Assembly: GCA_964017185.1 (NCBI GenBank)
Contig: OZ024879.1
Coordinates: 43,345,883 to 43,409,882 of the forward strand
Direction of reading: 5' to 3'
DNA from: Rugalucina vietnamica
Taxonomy: Eukaryota; Mollusca; Bivalvia; Lucinida; Lucinidae
Length of the DNA stretch: 64,000 nucleotides
Under the pieces are notes generated by a model that did not search any database, was not told the DNA's origin, and saw nothing but the letters and a program-made list of their open reading frames with translations. The position numbers and the translations under genes were made by a program. Position 1 is the first letter of the stretch. Every line of letters starts with the position of its first letter. This document shows, piece by piece, positions 55,666 through 64,000 of the stretch.

Positions 55666-56587
55666 ACGTGTTAGGAGGTACAAAAGGTGTATTGTGGTGA
55701 AGCGTAAGCTATGCTATCAAGGTGATATAAGTTGACGGCGGATTTGCAGGATAAAAGGTTTACATTATGCATCAACTAATCTTTTGTTCAGTGACCTACT
55801 CTCCTTTCACCGCCTGTTGAAACCACGTTTTCGTATTTCACCTTCTTCAAAAGCGTCACCAGGAAAGTCTGATCGTCCATCTGTTGCATTACAAAAGTGC
55901 AAGAAAGGAATGTAGAAAAAAATCACAATTTTAGCTCATCAATTTCTGTATTTTAAACCTTGTAATGAATGTTTTTCTATTTACCCATTAATTTTGATTT
56001 TCCCAGGAAAATCTTGACCCGTCGTGCTTTAAAAAATCAACCTCTTGTTTGTGAGAATTTTATGACTTTGAATTGTCAATGCGTGAATAACGGATTTTGA
56101 TTTTACTGTTCGAGATTAAGGTGAAATGCAAAAAAAGCTATTTTCTAAAAGGCGGTGTAAGAAGAATACGATTCCGATGCGTAAGGCTTCTATGAGGCCA
56201 GCATATTTTGTGAGACGCTGTTTACTAATGCTCGGTTCGGTTCGGTTCGGCGACACGGACACAGAATTTTGAAAGAGAAGTTTTTTTCTATTATTTTTCG
56301 AATTTCCCATTGTTTTTGTTTGTAAAACTTCCCGACTTTAGGTCAAGAAGTTTGGGACCTGCAATTTCTCATTGTTGGTCGCTGTTTTCCCCCAAATTAA
56401 GAGTCTAAGCATCGATTTTCTTAGTCGTGCGATTCGCGCCAAAACGATTCGTACTTTACTTGAAAATTTCTTTTCTTGAAACTTTTTGGCCTGAGAGCTG
56501 ACAAGCTTTTGGACCAGAATTTGTTCAAGCTTCATTGACAGTGACATTGAACGGCTCTAGCAGGGCTGCAACGATCTGTCATAAAAT
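55666..56587. other. Spacer, no feature recognised
   Basis: No coding sequence supported on either strand. The short (cggtt)n run at 56232-56250 is a microsatellite. Confidence 0.45.
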
Positions 56588-56679
56588 TTAAAGAATCTGA
56601 ATAGTTTTTCTGGTTTGACCTTCCCCCACCCACTTTTTTTCATATAGTGATTGAAGGTCTTTTTGTTTAATCATTTGAA

Positions 56680-59600
56680 TTGGAACTCATGGCTTCAGGT
56701 TTTGTCGGTCCAACTGTGGGGCGGTTGACTTGTCGGGGTGGAAAAGAGCTGGTATGTTGTTTCCATACACCGAAGTCTTGTCCGCTGCTCCTCAGGTTGG
56801 CTTTGTTGTTGGTTTTCGGGCTCTGTGTTTGGAAGTGGACAACATCAGGAGATATTTTAGATGCGAACCAGGACTGTAGTATAGGATTTGGTAAATCAGT
56901 TGGTGGAATTGCTCAGAGCTTGGCTCTCACAAGGAAAATTGGTAACCGAAGAGGCTCCGAAGGATTACGCAGTTTCAATCCTTCAAAGGGAACAAAATTG
57001 TTGATTCTTATTATTTTGGCTGGAGATATAGAAATGAACCCAGGCCCCAGGTTCCAGTGCCGCACGTGCAAGAAGTATTGTAAGGCGGTCGAGAAAGCAG
57101 TTAAATGTGAAGATTGCGAGAAACGCTTCCATGCGTCTTGCGTAAATCTTGGTCCCGTTGAGTTACAAAAGATTGAGTCGGGTAATGATTCTTGGTATTG
57201 TTCAAACTGCAAAGCTGAGTGCAGCCTATGCAGTGGTGCTGTTTTGAATTCCCATAAGGCTGTCCAGTGTGACAAATGTGAAATGTGGGTGCACAATAAC
57301 TGTTCTTTTATGTCAGACTCAGAGTATGAAATGATGCAAAACTCAAACTGTACATGGATTTGCCCAAAATGTGACTTTTTCAATTTCTCAGACTCTTTTT
57401 TCAATGAACAGTTTAACTTGGAAAGTGAAAATAGGTTTGACCTACTTGCAAGAGGTCATGAAAACAAGTCCACTGAAACCTTGAATAGCAAAAACAGTTT
57501 TATTAGTGGTCTGAAATTTCCCAGTATCAACATAAACAGTATAAGAGGAAAAAAACTTGAGTTGTTGGCCTTCATTGATTTTCATCAATCGCAGATTTTG
57601 GCGATTCAGGAAACAAAAATTGACAATTTCATATTAACGTCTGAATTATTTCCGGAATCTTTTCCATACAGCGTGTACAGAAAGGATAGAACCTTACATG
57701 GTGGTGGTGTTATGCTTCTTGTACACAAGGACATCCCACACATGCCCCTCACAGAATTGGACAGTGACTCAGAGTCAGTTTGGGTCAAACTTTTTGTGAA
57801 TAAGAAAACTCACTTTGTGGCTAGCTGGTATCGACCACCTGTCGATGGTCATTTACCAGTATCGGACAATGGAAATGACTTGTTGAATTCACTGGAAAAG
57901 TTTGACAATTTATTTAGAGAACAGCTGGACAAAATCAAAAATATTAATAAAGGCAACAAACCCCCCTTAATTCATGTTTTAGGTGATTTTAACTTTAGAG
58001 ATATTGTATGGCCGGACAGACTCAGCAAATCTGGGTCATCATTGAGTCAGACGGAGGGTCAGATTTTGATAGATATCATGAATGACCATGGTTTGGAACA
58101 ATTAGTCAATTTCCCCACCAGAGAAAGAAATACTTTGGACTTAATTTTGACCTCTCTTCCTGGTCAGTTTGTAGACATTCATTCCCCGGATAAGCTCAGT
58201 GATCATGACATTGTTTCTGGCACATTGAAAATTGCTATCCCCCCTATAAAGAAACCTAGGAGAAAAGTGTATCGTTATCAGAAAGGTGATTATGAATCTA
58301 AGAGAGCAGAAACACTTAAATTTGCAAAGGAAAGATACTTCAACGGTTACTCAGATACTCGGTCGGTCCAGGAAAATTTCAATCTCATTACATCGTTTAT
58401 TCAGGAATCGGCAGATAAACATATCCCCTCAAAAACTAGTCGCTCAGTTTCCTCTGTCCCTTGGATAACACCTGAAATAAGAAGGAAGATTCGCAGAAAA
58501 AATGCAACTCATGCAAAAGCTAAAAAGACTGGTAGTGCAAAATTTAGATCTAAATTTGAATCTTTACGGAAAGAGATCAAAGCTGATATCAGGAAGCAGC
58601 ATGATCTTTATGTGAACAACTTGGTAGGAGATGTTAAGGCTAATCCTAGAGATTTTTACAGGTACATAAACAGTCAGAAAAAAGATACCCAAGGTATTCC
58701 CCCGTTGAAAAAGAGAAATGGAAGTGGAATAGCTCAATCTGAATTTGAGAAGGCGGAAGAATTTAATGGTCAGTTCTCGGATGTTTTCACTAAAAGTGAA
58801 TACAAACAGGTCCCTCTTATGGATAGATCTGCCCCATTCATGCATGATATTGTGGTCACAAAGGAAGGGGTGACCAAACTTCTCAAAGGTCTAAACCCGT
58901 CTAAAGCCTTAGGGCCTGATGAGCTTCATCCCAGAGTCCTAAAGGAACTGGCTATGGAATTAGGGCCGGTATTCGCCCATCTCTTCCAGCAGTCAATTGA
59001 TACAGGTGAAATTCCTAAAGAATGGTCTCTTGCTAATATTTGCCCCCTGTTTAAGAAGGGCGACAGGTCACTTGCCCGCAATTACCGCCCTGTTTCTTTG
59101 ACATGCATTCCTTGTAAGCTTCTTGAACATATTGTATGCTCAAATATTATGGCCCATCTTGATGAACATGAACTCCTGTCGGACAGGCAACACGCATTTA
59201 GGAAATGGCATAGCTGTGAAACTCAGTTGACTACAGTGATAAATGACTGGGCCAAAATCTTAGACAAAAAAGGCCAGGTCGACACTTTTATACTCGATTT
59301 TGAAAAGGCTTTCGATACTCCTCCCCATGAACTCCTTAAAAGCAAATTGTTCAGCTATGGAATAGGTGGAACAACACTGAATTGGATAAATGCTTTCCTT
59401 TGTTTCAGACAACAAAGGGTAGTGGTTAATGGTATTAAATCGGATTGGGCTCCAGTTGTGTCGGGTGTCCCTCAGGGCACCGTTCTCGGCCCCTTGCTGT
59501 TTTCCTTGTATATAAATGACATCTCAGCAGACATCGAGTCCGAAATAAGACTCTTTGCTGATGATTGTGTTTGCTATCGTGAAATCAAGAATGAAGAGGA

Positions 59601-60375
59601 TACATTGAAACTTCAAAGAGACATTGATCGCCTAGGCAGTTGGGCTAGAAAATGGGGAATGAGATTTCAACCCGTCAAATGCAACATGATGCAGCTGACA
59701 AATAAACGGTCTAGTAAGATACAGGCTAACTACACCCTTGAGGGCACTTTACTGGAAAACGTTGAAAGCATAAAATACCTGGGTGTAACTATCACAAATG
59801 ATTTGAAATGGAATACTCATATTTCCAATGTTTGTACAAAGGCTAACAGAACTCTCGGATTCTTGAGGAGAAATTTGTATTCTTGTCCCCCAGATGTGAA
59901 AGAAGCAGCTTATAAAGGACTGGTGCGGCCGGTCTTGGAATATGGAAGCTCAGTTTGGGACCCTCACACTCATGGCCTCCAGGAAGAACTGGAAAAGGTC
60001 CAAAATCGTGCGGCAAGGTTTGTGACGGGAAATTATGTTTTTGAAACTGGGAGCATGACTGGCATTTTAGGTCAACTGAAATGGGAATCTCTTAAGAAAA
60101 GGAGGAAGGATAGTAGACTTATATTGCTATACAAAGGTCTAAAGGGTAAAGCCAGAATACCCACAGATGACCTTATCCCAAAGAATAGGCGTTGTAGAAA
60201 TCAACACTCTTTGGCTTTTCAGATACCTTCAGCTAGCAAAGAAGCGTACAAAAGTAGTTTCTTTCCACAGACTATCAGGGACTGGAATGACCTCCCTGAT
60301 TCACTTGTCTCCTCTGCTGAAATGTTTGATGACTGTGTGTCCAAGTTCGCTTCACTCGTGCGTTCAAGGGACTAA
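56680..60375 (+). CDS. CR1 polyprotein: 2A-like motif, tandem PHD modules, APE endonuclease, RT
   Basis: 1231 codons without interruption. Order by residue: hydrophobic segment 36-52 (LLLRLALLLVFGLCVWKW), a possible signal or membrane segment; 2A-like motif GDIEMNPGP at 115-123, which in other systems makes ribosomes skip the Gly-Pro bond; two C4HC3 PHD-like modules at about 127-177 and 181-231 (CEDCEKRFHASC, CDKCEMWVHNNC); APE-type endonuclease at about 279-520 (NINSIRG, AIQETKID, SWYRPP, LGDFNF, LSDHDIV); RT at about 745-1010 (YRPVSLTCIPCKLLEH, LDFEKAFDTP, SGVPQGTVLGP, LFADDC); and a C-terminal region ending FFPQTIRDWNDLPDSL. PHD modules are known from CR1-like LINEs. Reverse transcription is primed at a nick made by the endonuclease. 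The start ATG is the first in the frame after the conserved 5' UTR. Confidence 0.93.
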   Translation: MELMASGFVGPTVGRLTCRGGKELVCCFHTPKSCPLLLRLALLLVFGLCVWKWTTSGDILDANQDCSIGFGKSVGGIAQSLALTRKIGNRRGSEGLRSFNPSKGTKLLILIILAGDIEMNPGPRFQCRTCKKYCKAVEKAVKCEDCEKRFHASCVNLGPVELQKIESGNDSWYCSNCKAECSLCSGAVLNSHKAVQCDKCEMWVHNNCSFMSDSEYEMMQNSNCTWICPKCDFFNFSDSFFNEQFNLESENRFDLLARGHENKSTETLNSKNSFISGLKFPSININSIRGKKLELLAFIDFHQSQILAIQETKIDNFILTSELFPESFPYSVYRKDRTLHGGGVMLLVHKDIPHMPLTELDSDSESVWVKLFVNKKTHFVASWYRPPVDGHLPVSDNGNDLLNSLEKFDNLFREQLDKIKNINKGNKPPLIHVLGDFNFRDIVWPDRLSKSGSSLSQTEGQILIDIMNDHGLEQLVNFPTRERNTLDLILTSLPGQFVDIHSPDKLSDHDIVSGTLKIAIPPIKKPRRKVYRYQKGDYESKRAETLKFAKERYFNGYSDTRSVQENFNLITSFIQESADKHIPSKTSRSVSSVPWITPEIRRKIRRKNATHAKAKKTGSAKFRSKFESLRKEIKADIRKQHDLYVNNLVGDVKANPRDFYRYINSQKKDTQGIPPLKKRNGSGIAQSEFEKAEEFNGQFSDVFTKSEYKQVPLMDRSAPFMHDIVVTKEGVTKLLKGLNPSKALGPDELHPRVLKELAMELGPVFAHLFQQSIDTGEIPKEWSLANICPLFKKGDRSLARNYRPVSLTCIPCKLLEHIVCSNIMAHLDEHELLSDRQHAFRKWHSCETQLTTVINDWAKILDKKGQVDTFILDFEKAFDTPPHELLKSKLFSYGIGGTTLNWINAFLCFRQQRVVVNGIKSDWAPVVSGVPQGTVLGPLLFSLYINDISADIESEIRLFADDCVCYREIKNEEDTLKLQRDIDRLGSWARKWGMRFQPVKCNMMQLTNKRSSKIQANYTLEGTLLENVESIKYLGVTITNDLKWNTHISNVCTKANRTLGFLRRNLYSCPPDVKEAAYKGLVRPVLEYGSSVWDPHTHGLQEELEKVQNRAARFVTGNYVFETGSMTGILGQLKWESLKKRRKDSRLILLYKGLKGKARIPTDDLIPKNRRCRNQHSLAFQIPSASKEAYKSSFFPQTIRDWNDLPDSLVSSAEMFDDCVSKFASLVRSRD
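57022..57048 (+). other. 2A-like ribosome-skipping motif
   Basis: The codons encode GDIEMNPG followed by P, which fits the D(V/I)ExNPGP consensus of 2A peptides. It is preceded by a hydrophobic run (LLILIILA). It is conserved exactly in copy 1 at about 11366-11392. Skipping would release a 122-residue leader and start the PHD-APE-RT protein with Pro. Confidence 0.85.
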
Positions 60376-60487
60376 TTCCCCCCCCCCCCCCATCCGAACC
60401 CCCTGGTGAAATAATGTCATTTGGCGTGTCACCAGTAAACTATTCAGATTCAGATTCAGATTACATGTATAATCTTTTATTTTTCCG

Positions 60488-60652
60488 ATGAACGAGTCGC
60501 TAGATGTATCTGCCGTGGAAGAAAGCTTCGCTGAAGTGGGTGCTCCCACACAATATCAGTGCTCAGTTTGTACATACAATACCAATGTAGAGTCCAATCT
60601 GAAGCGGCATATGAAAGTACATCGGGGAAATATGCCACAGAGCAGCACTTAA
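60488..60652 (+). CDS. Small C2H2 zinc-finger ORF or terminal exon
   Basis: 54 codons from ATG to TAA. It contains one finger, YQCSVCTYNTNVESNLKRHM followed by KVH, in C-x2-C-x12-H-x3-H form. It starts 22 bp after the CR1 tail, so it may be the last exon of a longer zinc-finger gene whose intron received the CR1 element. A splice acceptor is not obvious. A lone finger with a short acidic N-terminus also fits a stand-alone small protein. Confidence 0.4.
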   Translation: MNESLDVSAVEESFAEVGAPTQYQCSVCTYNTNVESNLKRHMKVHRGNMPQSST

Positions 60653-61165
60653 AATAATGTATAGCCAGTTAAGTTTTTGTTAAACATTTTAGAGCAGCAA
60701 AAGGTTTATTGGGCTCTATGCCCTGTTTGAAATGCTCGTTAGTCATGTACTTACAAGCTTTTGTAGTAGTAAGCAGAGATATACCTTTGATGTTAATGAC
60801 ATTTCGACAAAAATAAAACAAAATCAATAAAGTCAGTACTTAAAATTACAATATAGGCGGGGCAGAGGTCTGTGACATTATTGAGTGGCATAACCTTGTC
60901 TACGATGATCAAACTAACTTTTTTCGAGCTCCAAACAGCAGTTTTCAAGAAGATTTCATATTGCTATAGACCGCACACTAAAATCAGAATAGAACGTACA
61001 CTTCCCTGCTAAAGACCGTACACCGGACAATTTTGAAAAAGAAGAATCTATCGAAAATAGCTGTTTCAAAATCTGGGGCATATTGTGCGACTCACTATGA
61101 ATTATTGAGCATTTTGCAGGTATCCCATTGGACTTTTCATTAAAACTTTACAGAAACAGTCTTTA
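60653..61165. other. Spacer
   Basis: No feature recognised apart from a weak direct repeat (tagaccgcacact / aaagaccgtacacc) near 60968 and 61012. Confidence 0.4.
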
Positions 61166-61243
61166 AAACTTGTATGATCGTGACAGACACACGAGGATTA
61201 TCTAAAACTTGTATGATCGTGACAGACACAAGATGATTATCAG
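61164..61243. repeat. 39-bp tandem duplication
   Basis: aaaacttgtatgatcgtgac occurs at 61165 and 61204, and the 39-bp units differ only near their ends. Confidence 0.85.
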
Positions 61244-61473
61244 TGATCAGGGACACATTTTTGTTAATCGTAGCTCTTAAAGATGATTGCTAAGCAGCGA
61301 TGGTATGAATAAACATTCATTAATGTCTAAACAACAACTGTGAAATTTGCATATATTGAATTTTCAAGTATTTACGCGAAAATTATCGAAATTACTGACC
61401 TTGATCCAACCGTGTCATGTTTTCCTCGCTTCGCTGATCGCTATATCCGGTGTACGTTGATAGACGGTGGTAA

Positions 61474-62351
61474 TGGCAAAGCAGTACCCTTACTTGAAGC
61501 TTGGCCAAATCTTATTGGGTGTTTGCAGATTTAAAAGGATTTCATTATGTCAAACTTAATACATAAAAACTATTCACTGATTGTAACAATTTAGATTTTA
61601 ATCGATTGATTTACAATGGTTATACAATAAATGACAAGCAAAATATCATAACTTCATGGATATGAATAGCAACTTTAACATTAATTTCATACACTTCAAG
61701 AAAGTTTTAATCAAAAACCGATTATATCGTTAATTTGGCATATCGCCCAGCATACTACACCAAACATAATATTTGGTCTTCTCTGTGTATAATCAAGTTG
61801 AAGCTTGAAATATTGCACCCAAATAGCCGCGGTATACCAAATAATACAATCAGTCAGCGTTTGATACATAATTACACATACAACCGTTTGTTTTTGCAGG
61901 TCAAACAGTTGAATATAAATATTTGATCCAATGTAAGCCGCTTGAAAAGGTACTAGGACATAAAATGGCGAAACGACAGTCGGCAGTCTAGTAGGATAAA
62001 AGATTTCAGGCTTCAATAACCTCGACTGTACATAGGACAGACCAAATATTATGTACCAGTAACCAGTAAAATGTAGTCTCCTGGTCGCTCTGTCATTTTA
62101 TTGGAATAATAGATTTTAGTTCAAACTGTCCTGTAATGTGAGAAATCAATGTTAACATTGATATTTGTGTCACAGAAGTTATATTATTTCGTTTATCATA
62201 TTTTATGTGATATAATCTATTTATAAATCGATCCAAATCTAAATTGTTACAATCAGTGAACACTTCTATGGATTAGAATTGACTAAGCGAATCCGTTCAA
62301 ATCTGCAAACACCCAATAAAATTTGGCAATGCTTCAAGTACGGGTACTGCT
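61474..62351. mobile_element. Element with long terminal inverted repeats (about 190 bp)
   Basis: The left arm (gcagtacccttacttgaagc, attgggtgtttgcagattt, cactgattgtaacaatttag) is complementary to the right arm (aaatctgcaaacacccaata, gcttcaagtacgggtactgc, ctaaattgttacaatcagtg). The pairing continues less well inward to about 61665 and 62170. About 490 bp of interior encode nothing recognisable. It is a probable non-autonomous DNA transposon of about 880 bp. Confidence 0.85.
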
Positions 62352-63082
62352 ATGGAATTTCTTATGAACCAAATCGGTATGTACTAAACTTATGAAACGA
62401 AGCTGTATATATAGATTGAAGAACTATATGTCTCACTATAGTAATAGAAATTCAGCAGTGTTTAATCATTTAAAACTCAAATTAAATGTATGAACTGCAC
62501 TTTTCTGGCATACAACTAGCATTTATTCGTGTTGATAATCACACTTGGGTGGCAAACGTTCAAACAGTCAAAATAGCTCTTGGATTTTATTCAAACTTCC
62601 TGGGGATGCCTGGCACAAAGAAACCTTCTAGCCTGGAAAATAAATAGTCAACAAGACTATTGGAATAACAGATGAGTAAAGACCAAAGTACACAGAACTA
62701 TTCTTTTAAGCGTCAAAATCCCATTGCACCCGAGATTAGTGGTGCTATTAGTTTAGTGATACCTTGAATTCACCAGGGTACCATACAATGCTGTGCTCTT
62801 GATATATATTTATCAATTAATCTTTTGCACAACAGAATACCACATAGTGCAACGTCAATTTGGTATTCTTTTCAGAGGTTATTCTCAAAAGCTTGATGAA
62901 CAAATTCAAATTGCTACATATCTCTGTAAAGCAAAGATTTTACTGTGACCACCTTACCTTCAATAGCTGCTCACCCTGCTCTCCGTTATACATGTTATAC
63001 GTTGGTACCTATATTTTATATCTCTTAACATGATTTCCTTATTGCTTGTTTATATGTGTATATCAGAGCCATTGCAGAAGAT
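62352..63082. other. Spacer
   Basis: AT-rich sequence with no supported gene. Confidence 0.45.
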
Positions 63083-63424
63083 GAGGGTAAGGTTATGGCC
63101 ATGTAAAATCGATTTAAACCCGCCAGTAACTTTGTGTTACTGATCGTTCCAAGTCGATACTTCTGTGGTGGTTCTTTTTGTTTTGTGTCTTGGTGTTTAA
63201 AATATTTTTGTGCTGTTGGCGCCTTATGTATGTTTTCATATGTTTAGTTAAGTTAAGGTAACTGAGTGGCCACCTATTGGGAAAATAGCTGCTCATTCGG
63301 CTTACGAAATGTTATCATGGTGTGGGTGCCTGATTGTTAGTTTGGTTTTTTCCCATCCTGGTTTGTTGAGTGAGAATCTTTTACTGATTGCGCCTTTTCC
63401 TGATCTTTGCCTACTTGTACCTTT
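63083..63424 (-). repeat. Dispersed repeat family R1, full minus-strand copy
   Basis: Begins gagggtaaggttatggccat and ends cctacttgtacc in plus notation. It is the full-length reverse complement of 31378-31715 with few differences, and with it defines the unit length of about 340 bp. Confidence 0.85.
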
Positions 63425-64000
63425 TCAAACGGTGCAATGTAGACGTCAATATGACATAAATGAAACTTTTCATGTTTTACAGCTGCAACTGTACCATGAA
63501 TATTGTTAGACATGTATGACTTGCAACTTTATGTCCGCGTGGCAACTTTTAAAGAATTAAAGCCATGACATTTCTTTCCTAAGTGTAACTGAACAGCTAT
63601 TTTCTGGTTTCAACTTACTCAAAATCACAGCCTTATCATGATACAATAAATTCCAGAACAATAAATAAACTAAAGATAAACATACTTACTGATGTCAGCT
63701 GGTTCAGATAGAAAACACCACCGCAGATTAAGGATTTCCCTGTACCATATGTAATTAGGCTCCTATCAAAGATAAAATGACATATCACACATCTGTTGAA
63801 TATATAAAAAGGTCTTTTTCTGTCTTTGCTTCATTATGAGAGCAACCTTAGAGAGTTTCATACATTGTTTTATAATTTTCATCATGCATATTTAAAAAAA
63901 AAGGAGTGGAAAAATGTACGCGGTCGGAAAAAGTGTCATTTTAAGGAAGGTTTTTGATCTATGGAGGGCCAAAGTGAAGAGAAATAGGTGGATAAATGAG
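63425..64000. other. 3' window edge, mostly non-coding
   Basis: AT-rich. Contains one candidate exon (see 63690-63762). Nothing else is recognised. Confidence 0.4.
63690..63762 (-). CDS. Candidate internal exon of an unidentified gene
   Basis: Minus strand: acceptor TTTGATAG, 73 bp open, donor GTAAGTATG. The open frame reads SLITYGTGKSLICGG then VFYLNQLTS; GTGKS resembles a P-loop but lacks the first Gly at the expected distance. A single exon is not enough to name a gene. Confidence 0.3.

Larger units (their letters stand above)
56588..60466 (+). mobile_element. CR1-type non-LTR retrotransposon, copy 2, intact ORF
   Basis: Same 5' start (TTAAAGAATC) as copy 1, a 92-bp 5' UTR before the ATG, one ORF, and a 3' UTR with a poly-C run and a CTGGTGA...TCACCAG hairpin (60403-60435). 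It ends in a (attcag)n tail at about 60442-60462. There is no obvious target duplication. It is the only apparently complete coding element in the window. Confidence 0.92.

Noticed and set aside
56913-57404. 163-codon minus-strand ORF opposite the CR1 PHD region
   Set aside because: Shadow frame of the CR1 coding strand.
61711-62016. 101-codon minus-strand ORF inside the long-TIR element
   Set aside because: No transposase motif and no conservation evidence; A/T-rich chance ORF.

Overview
The window looks like nuclear DNA of a marine bivalve mollusc. It is AT-rich, its genes have introns, and most of it is transposon-derived. The evidence for a bivalve is indirect: pearl-type elements with core repeats and an ACGG microsatellite, mollusc-style repeats ending in a hairpin before GTGAGCTAA, tRNA-derived SINEs, and zinc-knuckle I/Nimbus-type and PHD-type CR1 LINEs. 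No host gene fixes the species. I see no CRISPR array, bacterial operon or free-standing tRNA/rRNA gene.

Layout. 0-4.3 kb: remnants of a gypsy-type LTR element (SGNH-like ORF, zinc knuckle, retropepsin) joined to rearranged I-type LINE pieces. 4.4-7.9 kb: dispersed repeats, a SINE, a LINE tail, simple repeats, a dead integrase-core gene and a DIRS-like fragment. 8.3-10.0 kb: minus-strand DUF6589-type gene with a C2H2 finger and one in-frame stop. 10.8-14.8 kb: damaged CR1 element. 15.4-15.9 kb: array of the palindrome AGATATCT at a 21-bp period, ending about 90 bp before the start codon of a four-exon integrase-core gene (16.0-20.9 kb) that carries two in-frame stops. 21-24.4 kb: SINE with perfect target duplication, foldback and pearl-like repeats. 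24.7-30.7 kb: minus-strand C-terminal HECT E3 ligase gene with introns full of hairpin-ended repeats and a TGACCTTGA minisatellite upstream. 31.4-33.4 kb: Tc1/mariner-type DD37E transposase and a SINE. 34.7-37.9 kb: broken zinc-finger gene, Copia-like fragment and two candidate exons. 38-52.5 kb: three minus-strand I-type LINEs, of which 46.7-52.5 kb is complete with a 12-bp target duplication. 54.2-54.9 kb: 206-bp satellite. 56.6-60.5 kb: a second CR1 copy with one uninterrupted 1231-codon ORF carrying an N-terminal 2A-like motif, two PHD modules, APE endonuclease and reverse transcriptase. 60.5-64 kb: small zinc-finger ORF, long-TIR element, dispersed repeat and one candidate exon.

No shared pathway links these genes. 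The autonomous LINEs supply replication enzymes, the SINEs and the hairpin-ended elements are non-autonomous, and the integrase-core, DUF6589 and HECT genes are probably members of expanded, partly transposon-derived families. The best candidate for something undescribed is the 21-bp-phased AGATATCT array placed as a promoter-proximal element of the integrase-core gene. Second is the conserved 2A-like plus hydrophobic leader architecture of the CR1 copies.
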